A stretch of DNA of 47,584 nucleotides from Candidatus Syntrophopropionicum ammoniitolerans (GTDB lineage: Bacteria > Bacillota > Desulfotomaculia > Desulfotomaculales > Pelotomaculaceae), in assembly GCA_013201395.1 (NCBI GenBank), contig JABMJD010000014.1, positions 1-47,584 on the forward strand. Reading direction: 5' to 3'. The notes under the pieces were generated by a model. That model did no database searches, was not told the origin of the DNA, and saw only the letters and a program-made list of their open reading frames with translations. Position 1 is the stretch's first letter; each line of letters starts with the position of its first letter. Made by a program: the position numbers and the translations under genes. Shown piece by piece: positions 1 to 7,750 of the stretch.

Positions 1-135
1 GAAGCCTTTCTTATAATACCCGTAATAGCAGTGTATGTTTTCATTGTGGTGGTAGCGTGGCGATTTATGAGAGCCCACGAGTCCATTGCAGAATCAATGG
101 AGATAATTGCCCGGAATTTAAAGAGAGAGCCTTAA
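1..135 (+). CDS. C-terminal end of a small membrane protein (partial)
   Basis: The first reading frame is open from base 1 to the TAA at 133-135 and encodes 44 residues, so the start lies outside the window. The visible part is a strongly hydrophobic stretch (Ile/Val/Phe-rich, roughly residues 3-20) ending in Trp-Arg, then a charged amphipathic tail with Arg, His, Glu and Lys. This is typical of a single-pass membrane protein with a short cytoplasmic tail. The stop codon sits inside the loop of a rho-independent terminator, which supports a real gene end. No family can be named from so short a piece. Confidence 0.6.
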   Translation, partial: EAFLIIPVIAVYVFIVVVAWRFMRAHESIAESMEIIARNLKREP

Positions 136-150
136 GGGCTCTTTTTCTTT
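124..150 (+). terminator. Rho-independent terminator
   Basis: A GC-rich stem (AGAGCC at 126-131 paired with GGCTCT at 137-142) with a five-base loop is followed by a T-run at 142-150. It ends the partial gene at the window edge. Confidence 0.85.
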
Positions 151-290
151 GGGGTTTTTAAGCGGTCATTGATATTACGGCAGGCATGCAACAATGAGGT
201 TCCGGGGCTAGAGGGAAATGAAAGATAGTTGAAATGGATTGGTAGGAAATTAGTTTATTAACGAAAAATGCAAGAATCATAATATGGTCA

Positions 291-319
291 TTGACTGGGG
301 AAGCAGAAGCAATTATACT
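291..319 (+). promoter_or_regulatory. Sigma-A-type promoter
   Basis: TTGACT at 291-296 and TATACT at 314-319 are separated by exactly 17 bases. This is a near-consensus housekeeping promoter placed 50 bases upstream of the gene at 369. Confidence 0.7.
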
Positions 320-351
320 AAATGAGTAATTCACTAAACCACTCATTTAGT
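317..351. promoter_or_regulatory. Operator-like inverted repeat overlapping the -10 box
   Basis: ACTAAATGAGT at 317-327 and its exact reverse complement at 341-351 form an 11-bp perfect inverted repeat with a 13-base spacer. The left arm overlaps the -10 box and the right arm ends just before the Shine-Dalgarno sequence. This geometry suits a repressor operator, or an RNA hairpin near the ribosome site. No regulator gene is adjacent. Confidence 0.55.
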
Positions 352-368
352 AGTTAAAGGAGGAAAAA

Positions 369-848
369 ATGAAAATACCAACCACATTAAAGCATAAACC
401 GGTTATTGTATCCGAAAACTATGAAAATGTTGATGGCAGATATGTCTACAATACGGATGCCAAGGGGCTTTCATTGGGACTGGCACAGTGGAATGATCGG
501 GGGAAAGTGGATATTTCCGCAAAGGTTTGGAGATATACGGGGGAAAAATGGTCCAGGCAATCTGAGGAACTGCCGCTTCATCGTGTGCTTGATCTCGCAA
601 TTCTCGTTTGCAGGGCACAGCAGCATTTTAGGGAGGCTTACAGATACGAAAAATTATATGATCCGGAAAAGCCTGTTATAGACAGAGTTGGACTGCAGGG
701 CGATGCTATGACGGTTGCTGTGTGTACTGACAATGAAAGGCTTGATGAGGATATTAAACTATTCAGCCAGGCCCTCAGCAACGATGATGAGCTTATTGGA
801 GAACGGCTGAAGACTCTTTCGAGGATATTGAAAGAGATGGGATATTAA
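369..848 (+). CDS. Conserved hypothetical protein, DUF6530-like
   Basis: This 159-residue protein starts at an ATG seven bases after a strong AAAGGAGG site. It is soluble, with no signal peptide or membrane segment. The N-terminal half is mixed with many Gly, Asp, Trp and Tyr residues; the C-terminal third is helical and charged. From memory of the family it resembles the DUF6530 group of uncharacterised bacterial proteins, but I could not check this. It has its own promoter and operator-like repeat and stands alone: the DNA just downstream is a decayed Rpn gene. Function unknown; being a real gene is much surer than the family name. Confidence 0.7.
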   Translation: MKIPTTLKHKPVIVSENYENVDGRYVYNTDAKGLSLGLAQWNDRGKVDISAKVWRYTGEKWSRQSEELPLHRVLDLAILVCRAQQHFREAYRYEKLYDPEKPVIDRVGLQGDAMTVAVCTDNERLDEDIKLFSQALSNDDELIGERLKTLSRILKEMGY

Positions 849-850
849 TA

Positions 851-1434
851 ATGGATGAGAATAAGAGGAAACCATATTTTCCAGTTAAGAGAAAAAGAAA
901 CCGGGCACTGCTAAACGACGACATGGAAATTCATTTTTTGGAGCTACCAAAGATTAAAAAGCTTGACCGTAGGCCGGGTGATGCCTTGGAAGAATGGTTG
1001 ATGTATTTTAATAACCTGGAAGGAGAAAAAATGGAGGCGATTGCTATGATCAACCCCGGCATTAAAAAAGCGCTGACCATTGAAGAAATCTTTCTCAAGA
1101 GCAAAAGAGAACGGAGAATATACGAGCTGATTGAAAAGGCCCGCCGGGATGAACTTTCCGCCCTGGCTGGGGCAAGGGCATAGGGAGAAGCAAGGGGAAA
1201 AGCCAAAGGGGAGGTCATCGGGAAGGCCAAAGGGAGAGCCGAGGGAGAGGCCATCGGAAGGCAGAAAGCCATTTGCAGCTCCTGGAAGCCAGGTTTGGGG
1301 ATGAGGCACAAGGTTTGCAAGAGCAAGTCCGACAGCTGAATGACCTGGGGAAAATAGATCAGATCATCAATAGAATATATACAGCTAATTCCCTTGAAGA
1401 AGCCGATGTGGTAATTAATAATAATGAAAACTAG
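851..1434 (+). pseudogene. Decayed Rpn/PD-(D/E)XK recombination-promoting nuclease (putative transposase)
   Basis: The readable pieces match the C-terminal half of the Rpn/PDDEXK_2 'putative transposase' family: an acidic patch leading into EIHFLELPKI, then a helical segment ending in ARRDELSALAGARA, then Gly/Lys/Glu-rich repeats (AKG, AIG), then a helical tail. The N-terminal catalytic nuclease domain, normally over 100 residues, is absent. Three lesions are visible: loss of the 5' end, an in-frame TAG at 1181-1183, and a frame change near 1270 after which the family-like tail (LLEARFGDEAQGL onward) continues to the TAG at 1432-1434. The apparent start at 851, two bases after the previous gene, lacks a convincing ribosome site and is probably fortuitous. 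Family assignment rests on recalled motifs. Confidence 0.75.
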
Positions 1435-1442
1435 CTGAACAA

Positions 1443-1467
1443 AAACAAGGAACAGGGTACCTTGTTT
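1443..1467. other. Perfect stem-loop of unknown role
   Basis: AAACAAGG (1443-1450) and CCTTGTTT (1460-1467) are exact reverse complements with a nine-base loop. No clean T-run follows, so this is not a standard terminator. Confidence 0.4.
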
Positions 1468-1539
1468 CATATAGGACTCACAAAGGCAAGCGACACCTGC
1501 GGATAAATAAATTTTGCAAAAAAAATAGAACAACACGGA

Positions 1540-1572
1540 GACAAGAGGCTAGTTTCTTGTCTTGTTTTTTTT
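1540..1572 (+). terminator. Rho-independent terminator
   Basis: GACAAGA (1540-1546) pairs with TCTTGTC (1555-1561), followed by a T-rich tract to 1572. It separates the decayed Rpn gene from the penicillin-binding protein. Confidence 0.65.
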
Positions 1573-1675
1573 CGCGTTTTTGCTCATCTTCCTGGCAAGA
1601 CCTTACATATTCTGCATAAACACCAGTGTTTTGGGCCAAGCTTTAACCATGTACCTTAAAATGGAAGGATGCAGC

Positions 1676-3370
1676 ATGGACATTTTACGGCGGAGAAGGC
1701 TGGCCCTAATTTTCTTTATTTTCTCAATCTGTTTTCTCTGTTTGGCCGGACGCCTGTGGCGGGTGCAGGTCATGGAAGGGGAGGTCCTGGCCTGTCTGGC
1801 TCTAAGGCAGGATAGCCTCAGCGTATCGTTAGAGGATGCCCCCCGGGGCAAATTTCTGGATCGTAATTTAGTCCCCTTGGGCACGGGAAAAAACGAAAAT
1901 AGGGTGGTAGTTTTCCCAGAAATGCTACAGGACAAAGATGAGGTGGTCAGAGAGCTGGCCCAAATTTTCACCGTTGACCAGTCTGCCATAAAGAGTCACC
2001 TGGTCGCTGGGGCTGGTTATCTGCCCTACAGTCCCACTCCAGAACAGACCAACCTTATTCGGCAAAAAAACTGGACCGGGATTATGGTCCTGCCGGTGCA
2101 GTTCAGATATGGTGAGAATAACCCTGCTGCCCAAACATTGGGCCACCTGGGCAAGGTAAGCACCTATGCCGAATACCTCGAACTGGCCGGCAATTCTCAA
2201 AAATTCTACCAGTATGGCGATTTGGTGGGCAAAACAGGTTTAGAAAAGGTATATGAAGAGGATTTGAAAGGTAATAGGCCGGAGCGGGCAGTTAGGGTTT
2301 ACAGGGACGCCGGGGGAAAGCTGTTCAGCGGTCCCGGGTTTGAGCTGGAGGAACAGGTGCCGGATCGGGATAGACGAGATGTAGTTCTTACTATGGATGC
2401 CCGGATCCAGCAGGTTGTAGAGAATATTATGGATCGGCAGATTGGCCGGGGTGCGGTAGTGGTCATGGAAGCAGGGACGGGGGATATCCTGGCGTTGGCC
2501 AGCCGGCCTGGTTTTAATCCCGCCTGTCCAGGGCAAAACCTTGACGGCTCAGCAGTGGGCAGCTCCTATGATCGCTGCACTGCCCTTTACCAGCCCGGCT
2601 CTGTTTTTAAAATAGTAGTGGCAGCGGCAGCCCTGGAAGACAATCCGGCTACCTGGGAAAACCTTTATCACTGCCGGGGTGAAAAGGAGGAACTAATTCG
2701 TTGTTGGAAGGCAGAGGGGCATGGTCCCATTAGTTTTACAAAGGCCTTTGCCCAGTCCTGCAACCCCACTTTTGTCCGGATAGGCCTAGATCTGGGGGCC
2801 CCAAAGCTGATTAAGTATGCCCGGAGGCTGGGCTTGGACAACCAGAACATTATTGGTTACCCAACTGTTTATGACGGGCGTCAGGACCTGAATCTAATCG
2901 GGGAACCCCACAACCTGGTTAACTGCTCCATCGGCCAGGGGCCGGTATTGGTGACGCCGCTGCAGGTAGCGGCCATGACCAACACCATTGTTTCCGGCGG
3001 GATATACCGGGAGCCGCGTTTGGTAAAGGAAATACGCAGTTGTGATGGTAGTGTGAAAGAGGAATTTTCTGTGCATGACGGCTGCCGGGCCCTATCACCG
3101 GAAACAGCCGCAGCAATGCAGCGCCTGATGGAATCGGTAGTAGAAGGCGGCACTGGGACAGAGGCTGCTGTACCTGTATGGGGCAGTGCCGGTAAGACCG
3201 GTTCGGCCCAAGTGGGCAGCAGCGGAGAACAAACTAATGCCTGGTTTACTGGGTATGCCCCCCGGGATAACCCCCGTTATGTGGTTACTATTCTAATAGA
3301 AGATGGCGCTAGCGGTAGTGAATCGGCAGCCCCCATTTTTCGCGAAATAATGAAAAATATACTGGGATAA
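1676..3370 (+). CDS. Class B penicillin-binding protein (D,D-transpeptidase)
   Basis: The 564-residue product cross-links peptidoglycan stem peptides outside the membrane. A basic start (DILRRRR) and one membrane segment (about residues 8-26) are followed by a PBP dimerisation-type domain (about 55-250) and a transpeptidase domain (about 260-560). All three active-site motifs are present: SVFK with the acylated Ser309 and Lys312, SCN at 361-363, and KTG at 507-509. The ATG at 1676 is chosen because a GGAAGGA site precedes it; the frame is open upstream but the extra residues look non-native. With no transglycosylase or PASTA domain it is class B. Whether it serves elongation, division or sporulation (SpoVD-like) cannot be settled, because no mre, fts or spo neighbours are present. 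Confidence 0.92.
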   Translation: MDILRRRRLALIFFIFSICFLCLAGRLWRVQVMEGEVLACLALRQDSLSVSLEDAPRGKFLDRNLVPLGTGKNENRVVVFPEMLQDKDEVVRELAQIFTVDQSAIKSHLVAGAGYLPYSPTPEQTNLIRQKNWTGIMVLPVQFRYGENNPAAQTLGHLGKVSTYAEYLELAGNSQKFYQYGDLVGKTGLEKVYEEDLKGNRPERAVRVYRDAGGKLFSGPGFELEEQVPDRDRRDVVLTMDARIQQVVENIMDRQIGRGAVVVMEAGTGDILALASRPGFNPACPGQNLDGSAVGSSYDRCTALYQPGSVFKIVVAAAALEDNPATWENLYHCRGEKEELIRCWKAEGHGPISFTKAFAQSCNPTFVRIGLDLGAPKLIKYARRLGLDNQNIIGYPTVYDGRQDLNLIGEPHNLVNCSIGQGPVLVTPLQVAAMTNTIVSGGIYREPRLVKEIRSCDGSVKEEFSVHDGCRALSPETAAAMQRLMESVVEGGTGTEAAVPVWGSAGKTGSAQVGSSGEQTNAWFTGYAPRDNPRYVVTILIEDGASGSESAAPIFREIMKNILG

Positions 3371-3399
3371 GGGGAAACGACCAACCACCATCCTCCAAC

Positions 3400-3895
3400 G
3401 ACCATTTATTCGCGGGCTGACAATGCGGCACCTCGCGTCCCTGATAAATGTTCAAACCGTTCTCCTTCGAGCTCAAGCCAACTCGCCGCTTGCGCGGGCT
3501 CAAACAGTACCCTCGCTAATCCTCGGGTTCACTCGCTTTTTGAAGAGGGCGCGATTTCGCCTGCTTTTGTCAGCCAGCAGGCTTCCATCACAGGTAGGGG
3601 ATATTTCCGGTGATCGGGGACATAACTCAGCGTCAAAGCCAATCCCCAAACAGAGCTGTGTCCCCGTTCCTCTGTCTTGGTTCCTCGGGTCTGATCCCCG
3701 ACTTACAATGACTCAAACAGTGGCCACACTTTCTGGTCCTGCCTCCCGCCTTCCCATTTTTTGCTTTCCGCCTTCTGCCTTCCGCTTTCCACTAACCACA
3801 AAGGAATACCCCAAAGACAGTTAATCTACGGCCTTCACAGCCGACACCCGCTGCCAATATTTGGTGGGACGAGGGACCTGTCCCCCCGTCCCACG
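3400..3895 (+). repeat. Dispersed intergenic repeat, copy 1
   Basis: This 540-base gap between genes holds no convincing gene. Its segments recur elsewhere in the window: an 'AAGCCAATCCCC...GTGTCCCC...GTCTGATCC' block (3636-3700) matches 33086-33150; 'CTCAAACAGTGGCCA' (3713-3727) recurs at 7086-7100; a pyrimidine tract of CTTTCCGCCTTCTGCC type recurs near 25650 and 33200 and, reversed, near 16145-16197. It ends in a GC-rich palindrome at 3864-3894 (GTGGGACGAGGGAC...GTCCCAC). Confidence 0.7.
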
Positions 3896-3910
3896 CGTCT
3901 CTTTCTTTTC

Positions 3911-4489
3911 CTAACACTCATGGGCGGTACACAAACCGCTGAATTCAACACTAAAATCTTTGATCTGGGGCTCTAGGACAGCCTGTTGACAACGGATACT
4001 GGAGTTAAAATATTCCTGTTTTAGTTGTCCTTTTAAATCCTGATACCTGATTTTTATTTCATATTCATAGGTAGCCAGGGCCAGATTTCCTGCCCCAGAG
4101 GGATTCGGCACAATTTTTTTCGTCAGGGTGAGATTTTTTATCTTGCAGCATAGAATCCGCTTGGGTGATTCCTGGAGGATTACCTTTAGCCGATTTTTAT
4201 CTTTTTTGGGTATGGTGCAGACAACCTTTTTTACAATAAGCATTTCCGGCCTGGGCCAGCGATCCGGTATATTTTGCTGTTTAGTTATTAGCATGGCAGC
4301 CGGATCAAATGGCCAGGCAGGCACTATGGCACATACGTGTTCCAGGATGCTGAACACAATGCATTCCTGGATAGTCAGACAGATTAATGCCTCACGTGAT
4401 AGAACCCGTATAACATTTCCCTTATTGGCTGTACCTTTGGTAAAGGGAACATATTTTAATGAAATATTTCGTTTATCACTTTGGACCAT
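3911..4489 (-). CDS. Hypothetical protein downstream of glycosyltransferase
   Basis: A 192-residue protein begins at an ATG that overlaps the end of the glycosyltransferase gene by 34 bases, suggesting translational coupling. It has no signal peptide or clear membrane segment. The central part has several Cys residues and Lys/Arg-rich strands; the last 70 residues look beta-rich with alternating hydrophobics. No known family was recognised. Its ribosome site is weak, so a later start is possible. The position as last gene of a surface-glycosylation cluster is the only functional hint. The neighbouring repeat element ends just past its stop. Confidence 0.5.
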   Translation of the reverse strand: MVQSDKRNISLKYVPFTKGTANKGNVIRVLSREALICLTIQECIVFSILEHVCAIVPAWPFDPAAMLITKQQNIPDRWPRPEMLIVKKVVCTIPKKDKNRLKVILQESPKRILCCKIKNLTLTKKIVPNPSGAGNLALATYEYEIKIRYQDLKGQLKQEYFNSSIRCQQAVLEPQIKDFSVEFSGLCTAHEC

Positions 4490-5571
4490 CGCTCACACCA
4501 CATTTTTTTATCATGTGTCAAGGCAATTTCCCGGCCACGCCTGCCCATCAGCTGCCTCTTGGTTTTATCCCGGGCCAGTTCTTCAATAGCGTCTACCAGG
4601 TTCTCAACTGTGGGTCTGATTAAATAACCGTTATAACCCTGAAGAACCAGGTTGGCCAAACCTCCTGCCAGACCAGTAATAACTGGCTTACCACAGGCCA
4701 TGGCTTCCAATGCGGCTAAACTTGTGCCTTCAGTGGAACGAGAAGGAACTAGAACAATGTCCGCTTGCTGATAGATTTCCGGCATCATTTCAAAAGATTT
4801 CCAGTAGTAAGAGCAACGCTCCTGTTTTCCTGCCCACTCGGACATCAGCATTTCTGTGTTGTCATTATGACCTCGGCCGCAAAAATGAAATTCAATCCAG
4901 GGGTATCGCTTAGTCAAAATTTCTGCGGCCCGCATTGTCTCATTAACTCCCCGTACCGGTACCAGCCGCCTGGGAAACAAAACCCGGACTTTTTCCTCAG
5001 TATTTGTCGTTTCTTCGTCAATGGGTGAAAAACATTCTGTGTCTACATAATTAGGAATGTACTCCCATTTGTGATAATAGTTGTGCAGGGTGGCGTTGAA
5101 GAAGTTGATAGTGTTGGTGTCCACAGAGACCAATTTTTGGGGACCGGATAGGGATATATTCAATCGTCTGAGCCATTCCTGGCGATCTGCCTGACTGCCG
5201 GCTACTGCTTCAAAACCGGGCCAATCCCAAAACACACCGTGACTGATGGCAATGCTTTTTTCCCGGGCAAGGGGGTAGGCCAGGGGCAAGATAAAGTAGA
5301 TGGCGTAATCAAAGGACATGGAGTTTTCATAAAAAGCAGTGTTCAGTTCCAGATAGGTATGATATTTGCTCTTATTTACTGGAATACCGCGAATTTTTAT
5401 TCCGTCAAATTCCTTGACCCATTTTTCGCCTATTTGCCATACCTCTACCCGATACCCCAATTCTTTTAGCAAACGGCAAAGATCCACCTGATAGCGTTCG
5501 GCACCGCCCATGATGATCCGATCCCTGGTGGGATGAAAAAAATTAGTTGTTAATAATGCTACCTTACTCAA
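4456..5571 (-). CDS. Glycosyltransferase family 4 (GT-B fold)
   Basis: This 371-residue protein most likely transfers a sugar from a nucleotide-sugar donor to a surface acceptor at the cytoplasmic face. The N-terminal acceptor half opens with a short hydrophobic strand and the Gly-Gly-Ala-Glu loop (residues 22-25) typical of GT4 enzymes. The C-terminal donor half carries the E-x7-E signature (Glu281 and Glu289 in EGTSLAALE) followed by the usual MACGKPVI segment. Length and motif order are normal and no membrane segment is seen. It lies 66 bases downstream of the TasA-like gene and overlaps the hypothetical gene after it, so the four genes from 6874 down to 3911 look like one operon. The sugar substrate is unknown. 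Confidence 0.85.
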   Translation of the reverse strand: MSKVALLTTNFFHPTRDRIIMGGAERYQVDLCRLLKELGYRVEVWQIGEKWVKEFDGIKIRGIPVNKSKYHTYLELNTAFYENSMSFDYAIYFILPLAYPLAREKSIAISHGVFWDWPGFEAVAGSQADRQEWLRRLNISLSGPQKLVSVDTNTINFFNATLHNYYHKWEYIPNYVDTECFSPIDEETTNTEEKVRVLFPRRLVPVRGVNETMRAAEILTKRYPWIEFHFCGRGHNDNTEMLMSEWAGKQERCSYYWKSFEMMPEIYQQADIVLVPSRSTEGTSLAALEAMACGKPVITGLAGGLANLVLQGYNGYLIRPTVENLVDAIEELARDKTKRQLMGRRGREIALTHDKKMWCERWSKVINEIFH

Positions 5572-5637
5572 GACTATGAAACCTCCATCTTAGTTATATA
5601 ATTGAATAGCCTGGCCGCAGCCAGGTTATTCAGTGTA

Positions 5638-6099
5638 TTACGCCTGTGGAGAAGATTGGGCAACAAAAACCAGATCCACATGCAAATCAAGATTCTGGGC
5701 GATATCACCAGTAGTAACAGGCAGGCTGACTACGAAGTCCAGTAAATCGTCATTAGGGGAGACTAAAAGCCGCCCATCACTGGGTTCGTTCGCCAGGCCG
5801 GATATGGGTCCGTCGTACAAGACTTCTTCGGGACTGGCCTGAACCCAGATGTTGAGCCGGTCGGCCAGAATGCGGGCCTCCGCTGCGGTACTGGTAACTC
5901 CCGCGCTCCAGTCAGCAAAAATGTAATAGAATACATCCACGTCGCCAGTGTTGGCTACCGCCAGTTGTGGGGAGCCCACAGATTCTCCCGGAACCAAATT
6001 GGCAGGTGAAAAAAGGGCCGTAGTTGGACTCAGCGTCAAATCGACTTCGGCAGTACCCGCCTCATTGCCGGCATTAAGAGCACTAATTGTAAAAGGCAT
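5638..6099 (-). CDS. TasA/camelysin-like protein without a signal peptide
   Basis: This 153-residue protein resembles the mature domain of TasA/CalY (camelysin, M73-type) proteins: an alternating beta pattern around VDLTLSPTTALFSPANLVPGE, then a LAVANTGDVDVFYYIFADWS-type strand pair and a late VDLVFVAQ strand. These families normally make secreted fibres or spore-coat proteins and carry a SipW-type signal peptide, but here the ATG start gives a short polar N-terminus with no hydrophobic core. The protein is acidic, has no Cys and is nearly free of Lys. It sits between two glycosyltransferase genes (17 bases after the GT2 gene), suggesting it may be their acceptor or be assembled with a glycan on the spore or cell surface. 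The family call is by fold pattern, not proof. Confidence 0.6.
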   Translation of the reverse strand: MPFTISALNAGNEAGTAEVDLTLSPTTALFSPANLVPGESVGSPQLAVANTGDVDVFYYIFADWSAGVTSTAAEARILADRLNIWVQASPEEVLYDGPISGLANEPSDGRLLVSPNDDLLDFVVSLPVTTGDIAQNLDLHVDLVFVAQSSPQA

Positions 6100-6115
6100 A
6101 GAAATTTTCCCCTTT

Positions 6116-6874
6116 CTAAGGAATTTGGGTTTTTTTGGTATCTACCTGTATGATATTCAACTTCTGGGAATTTGTTCCACCAAGTGTTTTTAGAAATATT
6201 TTCCCCGGTGGATATAAAATGCTCTCATAGTGGTCTCGGCTAAAATAAATGCAATCGGGATCCTGCTCCAGCGCTCTCTTGTACTTGTTTTGAATATCTT
6301 TTTGGTTTAACCAGCCCAGGTGTTTTATTCTCAAGTTGCTTTCCAGATGGGGCAGCCGCCGGTAGGCTAATGGCAGGCGGCCGCAATGAAACTTTAAAGA
6401 AGGCCAGCGGGAACTGAGCTGGGGTTGGTACTTTACAATATAGGGGGTAAACCCCCTGAGCCAGGGATTCCATAGTCCATCGGCGCGAAAATAGTCTTCG
6501 CTTCCCCAACAGTCGTAGAGGCGGAAACTGATAGATGAAAAGCAGTCCTGCTTTAATAAATAGCGCATTTCAACCGTTGCCTGGGGCTCGAACAATTCGT
6601 CGGCATCAATGGCCAGAATCCACTCGGGACCGGTTGCACAAACCAGTTCCCAAAGTTCGTGGCGCAGGGCTGCTTCATCATGAAGGAATAATGGTTTTTT
6701 CTTTTGGTGCAGTTTCACCTGATGAAAGCTGGTGCATATCTCCGGTGTGGCATCTGTAGATGCATCATCCAGGATAATAATTTCGTCTGCCAGCTCCGTT
6801 AAAGCCGCCAAACAGCGCTGTAGGTAACGATCGGCTTCATTGCGGACGATCATCATGGCAGTAAGTTTCGGCAT
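6116..6874 (-). CDS. Glycosyltransferase family 2 (GT-A fold)
   Basis: The 252-residue protein opens with the GT2 N-terminal pattern (LTAMMIVRNEADRYL), reaches the acidic nucleotide-binding loop ILDDAST at 34-40 and has a DAD metal-binding motif at residues 90-92. The C-terminal 100 residues are rich in Trp, Arg, His and Tyr, as in the acceptor side of this family. No membrane segment is seen, so it should act in the cytoplasm. An AAAGGAG site seven bases before the ATG fixes the start. It is first in the reverse-strand cluster GT2, TasA-like protein, GT4 and hypothetical protein. Confidence 0.85.
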   Translation of the reverse strand: MPKLTAMMIVRNEADRYLQRCLAALTELADEIIILDDASTDATPEICTSFHQVKLHQKKKPLFLHDEAALRHELWELVCATGPEWILAIDADELFEPQATVEMRYLLKQDCFSSISFRLYDCWGSEDYFRADGLWNPWLRGFTPYIVKYQPQLSSRWPSLKFHCGRLPLAYRRLPHLESNLRIKHLGWLNQKDIQNKYKRALEQDPDCIYFSRDHYESILYPPGKIFLKTLGGTNSQKLNIIQVDTKKTQIP

Positions 6875-7019
6875 AGGTATGCTCCTTTATATGACACTAT
6901 CATCAATGTATTAATATTTATGGGCGGGGTAAAAGGTTATTAATTTAATGTTTTCTGTCATGGTTGGTTGTATTTCAATATTTTAAAGAGCACCAATCAT
7001 CCAGATAACTAGGTAACTA

Positions 7020-7262
7020 AGAGATTTGGGCTAAATGTGTCCCCGTTTCCCTGTCATAGCGGGCTAGGTTCCCAATTTGCAATGGTTCAAACAGTGGCCA
7101 TAGCTTTTGTCCAATTCCATCTTTCAACCATCAGCTTTTCCGCTTATCAACTGACTGCAAATGAATACCCAGGAGTCTATCAAATAGAACCAGAGGAGCT
7201 GGTGGGTGGCGGGACTGGAACGAGGGACCTGTCGGATCTGTCCCCCGTTCCACATGTGTCCG
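7020..7262 (+). repeat. Dispersed intergenic repeat, copy 2
   Basis: This stretch repeats the GTGTCCCCGTT..CTGTC block and CTCAAACAGTGGCCA-type block of copy 1 and ends in a palindrome at 7216-7252 (GGAACGAGGGAC paired with GTCCCCCGTTCC). The preceding stretch 6875-7019 is AT-rich and holds only the upstream region of the GT2 operon. Confidence 0.65.
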
Positions 7263-7272
7263 TCACTGTGGC

Positions 7273-7503
7273 CTAAATCAATTTCTCCAGTTCCTTTTTG
7301 TCAAAACCAACCACTACATGATCATCTACCACAATCGTGGGCACAGCCATCCGCCCAGTTTTTTTCACCATTTCATCCAGCGCATTTTTATCAGCAGCAA
7401 CATCTAACTCCTGGTATTTGACTCCTTTTTGTGAAAGAAACTCCATCACATGATCGCAATGGGGTCAGGTTGGGGTTGTATAAACGATAACGTTTTGCGG
7501 CAT
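7273..7503 (-). CDS. Glutaredoxin-like selenoprotein (UGA read as Sec)
   Basis: From the ATG at 7503 the frame encodes a 76-residue thioredoxin-fold redox protein if the TGA at 7465-7467 is read as selenocysteine. The active site then reads TTPT-Sec13-PHC16, the exact place of the first Cys in CPxC glutaredoxin-like proteins. A cis-Pro motif follows at Pro55 (MAVPTIVVDD) and a GFDKKEL motif near the end. A strong GGAGGTG site six bases before the ATG shows that ribosomes start upstream of the TGA, and nothing else in the gene is damaged. Candidate hairpins follow the TGA. Such a protein would reduce disulfides or peroxidic substrates in the cytoplasm. The alternative is a Cys-to-stop mutation in a dying gene. 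The window holds no sel genes to confirm decoding capacity. Confidence 0.75.
7431..7449 (-). promoter_or_regulatory. Candidate bacterial SECIS hairpin
   Basis: On the mRNA, 16-34 bases after the UGA, GUGAUGGAGUUUCUUUCAC can fold with outer pairs GUGA/UCAC, a U-U mismatch, inner pairs GGA/UCU (one wobble) and a GUU loop about 24 bases from the UGA. Known bacterial SECIS loops lie at about this distance and carry a G followed by U. A second, mutually exclusive hairpin (CCAUUGC with GUGAUGG) starts three bases after the UGA. Confidence 0.45.
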
Positions 7504-7645
7504 GAACGACACCTCCAGTGTATGGTTGTTACTTTATTATTTATTTATTGCCTTTGAAGTATGCATTGGGGCTGAGTCCCTTTACACCCACCTGTGGTGG
7601 GATCACAGTATTTCCCAAAGGGAAAGGAGAGATTTAATTAATTGG

Positions 7646-7674
7646 TTGATTTTGGAAGGGGGTTCTGCTAAACT
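7646..7674 (+). promoter_or_regulatory. Putative sigma-A-type promoter
   Basis: TTGATT at 7646-7651 and TAAACT at 7669-7674 have a 17-base spacer and lie about 80 bases upstream of the VanW-domain gene. Confidence 0.45.
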
Positions 7675-7750
7675 AGTTTATGGAAATGATGTTTGAGGGG
7701 GGATAGAGGTAAAACCCTTTTTTAACGTTACGCAGGTACAAGTAGATTAG

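Noticed and set aside
158-346. Reverse-strand 62-codon frame upstream of the gene at 369
   Set aside because: No ribosome site or recognisable protein character, and it lies over the promoter and operator-like repeat.
1181-1183. TAG in the Rpn gene as pyrrolysine
   Set aside because: The gene also lacks its 5' half and has a frame change, so it is decaying.
931-1536. Long reverse-strand frame (201 codons) opposite the Rpn remnant
   Set aside because: Low-complexity Ser/Pro/Leu-rich content is the antisense of the Gly/Lys repeats; the plus strand shows real family motifs.
1562-1675. N-terminal extension of the penicillin-binding protein
   Set aside because: It overlaps a terminator T-run; the ATG at 1676 has a good ribosome site and gives a standard N-terminus.
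7502-7696. Plus-strand 64-codon frame beside the VanW gene
   Set aside because: It starts opposite the ribosome site of the selenoprotein gene, has no site of its own and overlaps a good promoter.
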